From Ruminococcus sp. (lineage in GTDB: Bacteria; Bacillota; Clostridia; Oscillospirales; Ruminococcaceae): 15,496 bases of DNA. The notes under the pieces are model-generated. The model was not told where the DNA came from, ran no database searches, and saw only the letters and a program-made list of their open reading frames with translations. The DNA lies in the NCBI RefSeq assembly GCF_019417665.1, contig NZ_DXUU01000055.1:1-15496 (forward strand). Reading direction: 5' to 3'. The position numbers and the translations under genes are program-made. Shown here in pieces: positions 14,401 through 15,496 of this stretch; the first letter of the stretch is position 1, and every line of letters starts with the position of its first letter.

Positions 14401-15333
14401 TGGATTCCAAGCAGTCAACAAACTGGCAATAGTTCTTTTTGTGTTACGGTAGCTCCATATGATGTTTCTTTCTGGAAATATGCAAAAAACGCTGATAACA
14501 GCAGCTTATACCCATATTTGGGATATAAAGAAACCGCTTCTGGTATCAATTTGATTTCTGGTGACTGGGATCGCCATTTTGCTTATGACAGTTGGATACT
14601 TCCCTATGCACAGACCAATGGATTTTCTGAATATGGATTTTGCGGATTCTATCAAAAATACGAATGGGTTAAAGATTGTCGTCTCTACTATACAGTACAC
14701 CAAAACTGTACCTTTGAAGAAGCAATCCGGCAGATTCTGAGCAGACAGCCCAACGCTACAGAACGTTTAGAATATTATGCCTTACTATTTGGAAGTGGAA
14801 ATGTTGGTTCAACCAGCAATCTGCTTGGAAATCATCAAACACTTACATCTCCAGTAGATGAAGGCATCACAGAACTTCTCAGTGGGAATTGGATTTATAA
14901 TGGGTACGGATGTGATATGCAGGAATGGAATACAACGCATTGTGATATTACCCGGCATACTGGAATTGATATTATCCGAAACAGCGGCAGCAATGTTTAT
15001 GCTATGCTATCCGGAAAAATTGTAGACTATGATTCAAGCAAACATACATTAACATTGGAATCAAGTCAAAAGGTTGACTTTTGGTATGACAAAGAGCGAA
15101 AAGCAAAAATCATTTACTGCAATGTAAAATTATTAAGTTCACTTCGAGAGGGAGATACAGTAGAAGCAGGAGATAAAATTGGCACCACAACATCTGATCA
15201 TCGCTGCGGTAGCCAAAGCAACACAAGCGCAAGTTATGATTATCTGCACGTTGAAGTCTGGATCAAGTACTATTATCTTGAAGGAAACAGCAATTATAAA
15301 GCTGCTGACCCACTATTATTGATCGACTATTAA
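11407..15333 (+). CDS. Large CD1108-type membrane protein with repeats and M23 peptidase-like domain
   Basis: A 1308-residue protein from GTG 11407; AGGGGG (11393-11398) is 8 bases upstream, while in-frame GTGs at 11386 and 11398 are worse placed. Order: basic start; four repeats of 94 residues beginning at 24, 118, 212 and 306; a Lys/Gln-rich helical, probably coiled-coil region (about 440-700); one membrane helix (about 704-728, LLFGGLIFLLIIQIIFGVF); a Tyr/Asp-rich outer region with FNPYQLWSFLCAYYY (813-827), as in CD1108-family proteins; and a C-terminal M23 (LytM-like) domain (about 1150-1308). The M23 metal-ligand motif HTGID (H1184, D1188) and H1281 are present, but the usual YxH reads YCN (N1239) and HxH reads YLH (Y1279). 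It probably spans the membrane and remodels or docks on peptidoglycan for the transfer channel. Confidence 0.85.
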   Translation: MRLQKRKHLGFQKSKDFQLQEKKHIHIQLERKEDDSGKLHTEIHVTQQKNENIGTYHGILHRTASLQHRISGDIPQILPDSTVVKATKTAFKITGAAALAAENAVIRRTDPAHADQRHWHMQFEKTQDDGGKLHTKTHFVRLENDNIGNTHGIFHRTAALRHRITGDIPQILPDSTAASIVKKTIKVTGAAALAAENAVMRRTRPEYADTQHWHMQFQRIQNENGKFHTKAHFVRMENDNVGNYHGVLHRANSLRNRIVGDVPQILPDNAAVSIAKKTVKFTGRAALAAENAVIRRLDPAHADQRHWQLQLERQQDASGEFHLKAHFTRKDIPQLQKTHGFLHKTVALRHRITGDMPSITKRLKSVQPTTIRGQIAKAAVLGATMDAKLLTKTGVGTALSAENVALTVGNITWRKTRQEFASKYQMEAVDDSNRGLLASGKLVKDAVIGFQRYQRQKTTLKRERQRLVQKKQQVRLIADKTNAQLQAGTLHFLQKKEEFSFRKASFTSAKLDGTITHMQKTAFKRRKQSYRFEKRKFKKWRKGITQIQKAETKSISLQKKIVKNSKPTPLLFQPLAYAGTRAKSSAWQKAASADANNDFMRAIDSSIQASKKMSIYNSRSQRKYNKSTKQVRQMQKKQQSMEKKSGTAQGKLKQQENKLQQTQTRKQQKKKQKNHKRTANKKLSLKERFRRGFHKGLEDTAKKLLVPALPLLFGGLIFLLIIQIIFGVFSNSGFIMSTYAARDDALSSAEMYYTQLADNLNKKVLQVGNSATWKNALLQLGVSSTTASTYEDTPTEFIFGQSNIFPDSPDYDFNPYQLWSFLCAYYYDFDAATEAEANGDEFDIPYWEYGDDTAAIIRELFNLEYTFDHHYDNTSKWEELYSYTYDEFFHYTTGSGTENGYGYVDFKTLPSDLSDFTNSKRVYYNTSNGEILNAKKNYKATGWYFQDQRYNVTDVSGKTIYAFYTYDPNAFQYDFAYTGGYGRYLNIYEPNTSNYRNVWIPSSQQTGNSSFCVTVAPYDVSFWKYAKNADNSSLYPYLGYKETASGINLISGDWDRHFAYDSWILPYAQTNGFSEYGFCGFYQKYEWVKDCRLYYTVHQNCTFEEAIRQILSRQPNATERLEYYALLFGSGNVGSTSNLLGNHQTLTSPVDEGITELLSGNWIYNGYGCDMQEWNTTHCDITRHTGIDIIRNSGSNVYAMLSGKIVDYDSSKHTLTLESSQKVDFWYDKERKAKIIYCNVKLLSSLREGDTVEAGDKIGTTTSDHRCGSQSNTSASYDYLHVEVWIKYYYLEGNSNYKAADPLLLIDY
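11476..12624 (+). repeat. Four tandem 282-bp (94-residue) coding repeats
   Basis: Units begin at 11476, 11758, 12040 and 12322, exactly 282 bp apart. Each encodes H[W/I][H/Q][I/M/L]Q[L/F], a GK[L/F]HT-like segment, a HG[I/V/F][L/F]H-R/K motif, RI[T/S/V]GD[I/V/M]P, and in units 1-3 QILPD and TG-[A/R]-AALAAENAV. Unit 4 diverges after GDMP and carries about 17 extra residues before TGVGTALSAENVA. Nucleotide copies have drifted, so the duplication is not recent. Confidence 0.88.
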
Positions 15334-15361
15334 CCATCATATATTGCAAGGAGGCATGTAT

Positions 15362-15457
15362 ATGAAAGAAAGCACAAGAAAAAGGCTGGACAAACTGTAT
15401 CAGAAAGCAGAGGAGCTGGATAAGCGAATCAAACAAGATACATTAGGGACACGCTGA
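15362..15457 (+). CDS. Small coiled-coil ORF, possibly a shortened DUF4315-like protein
   Basis: A 31-residue frame, too short for routine listing, starting ATG with a perfect AAGGAGG (15348-15354) 7 bases upstream. The product is KESTRKRLDKLYQKAEELDK followed by RIKQDTLGTR: a charged helix with heptad-like leucines. In related elements a small coiled-coil protein (DUF4315 or similar) follows the CD1108 gene, so the position fits. After the TGA the same frame stays open to the window edge, so the gene may be truncated by a stop or simply short. Confidence 0.5.
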   Translation: MKESTRKRLDKLYQKAEELDKRIKQDTLGTR

Positions 15458-15496
15458 ATAAAAGCGATAGTTGAAAAAAACCGCACCAATCATTAT

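Noticed and set aside
15455..15457. TGA recoding or stop readthrough in the last small ORF
   Set aside because: TGA clearly ends other genes here (at 4224, 4610 and 5110), and no recoding structure is visible, so an ordinary stop is simpler.
1..15496. Insertion sequences, transposases, toxin-antitoxin or defence genes
   Set aside because: I looked for DDE transposases, terminal inverted repeats flanking a gene, and small toxin-antitoxin pairs and saw none; apart from the recombinases all large frames fit replication or transfer roles.

Overview
The window looks like the leading part of an integrative and conjugative element (ICE) in a low-to-medium GC Clostridia genome, most likely Ruminococcaceae/Oscillospiraceae. 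Evidence: strong AGGAGG-type ribosome binding sites, frequent GTG and TTG starts, dense same-strand packing, and a transfer operon in the order seen in Tn4371-unrelated Firmicutes elements such as C. difficile CTn4 (the CD1115 to CD1107 block). The species assignment is inference from style, not proof.

Left flank (1-1256). A tyrosine recombinase whose 5' end lies outside the window ends at 827. It is followed by about 580 bases with no convincing gene, holding four strong hairpins. On the minus strand at 1212-1256 there is a 45-base copy of the 3' part of an initiator tRNA-Met gene, from the anticodon loop to the encoded CCA. Its rho-independent terminator follows at 1165-1206. The 5' half of the tRNA is missing. 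This is what one end of an element integrated at a tRNA anticodon loop looks like, so I read 1212-1256 as attL, with the element extending rightward and the chromosome or an older element to the left.

Integration and replication module (1257-4610). A complete tyrosine recombinase (1405-2397) sits immediately inside the att site and ends in a strong terminator. Then come a sigma region-4-like small protein, a small winged-helix-like protein, and a replication-initiator-like protein (N-terminal winged helix, C-terminal DUF6017-like domain). The linker of this last gene carries five 15-bp tandem repeats, an AT-rich stretch and a 9-bp inverted repeat, a possible origin inside the gene. A 122-residue protein of unknown function follows.

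Conjugation module (4622-15333). The genes run PcfB-like (DUF3801), VirD4/TraG coupling ATPase, Maff2 pilin-like protein, VirB6/TrbL-like channel protein (CD1112 type), PrgI (VirB3-like), VirB4 ATPase (CD1110 type), and a very large CD1108-type membrane-anchored protein with a C-terminal M23 peptidase-like domain. Two hairpins sit between the small membrane genes and may set their relative expression. Together they encode most of a minimal Gram-positive type IV secretion channel. No relaxase, topoisomerase or cargo gene is visible; these are expected to the right.

The most unusual parts are the large protein at 11407-15333 (four 94-residue repeats ahead of its membrane anchor, and an M23 domain that keeps its zinc ligands but appears to have lost both catalytic histidines), the candidate intragenic origin, and the tRNA-fMet attachment site. 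The operon itself is a known type, so I do not claim an entirely new system.
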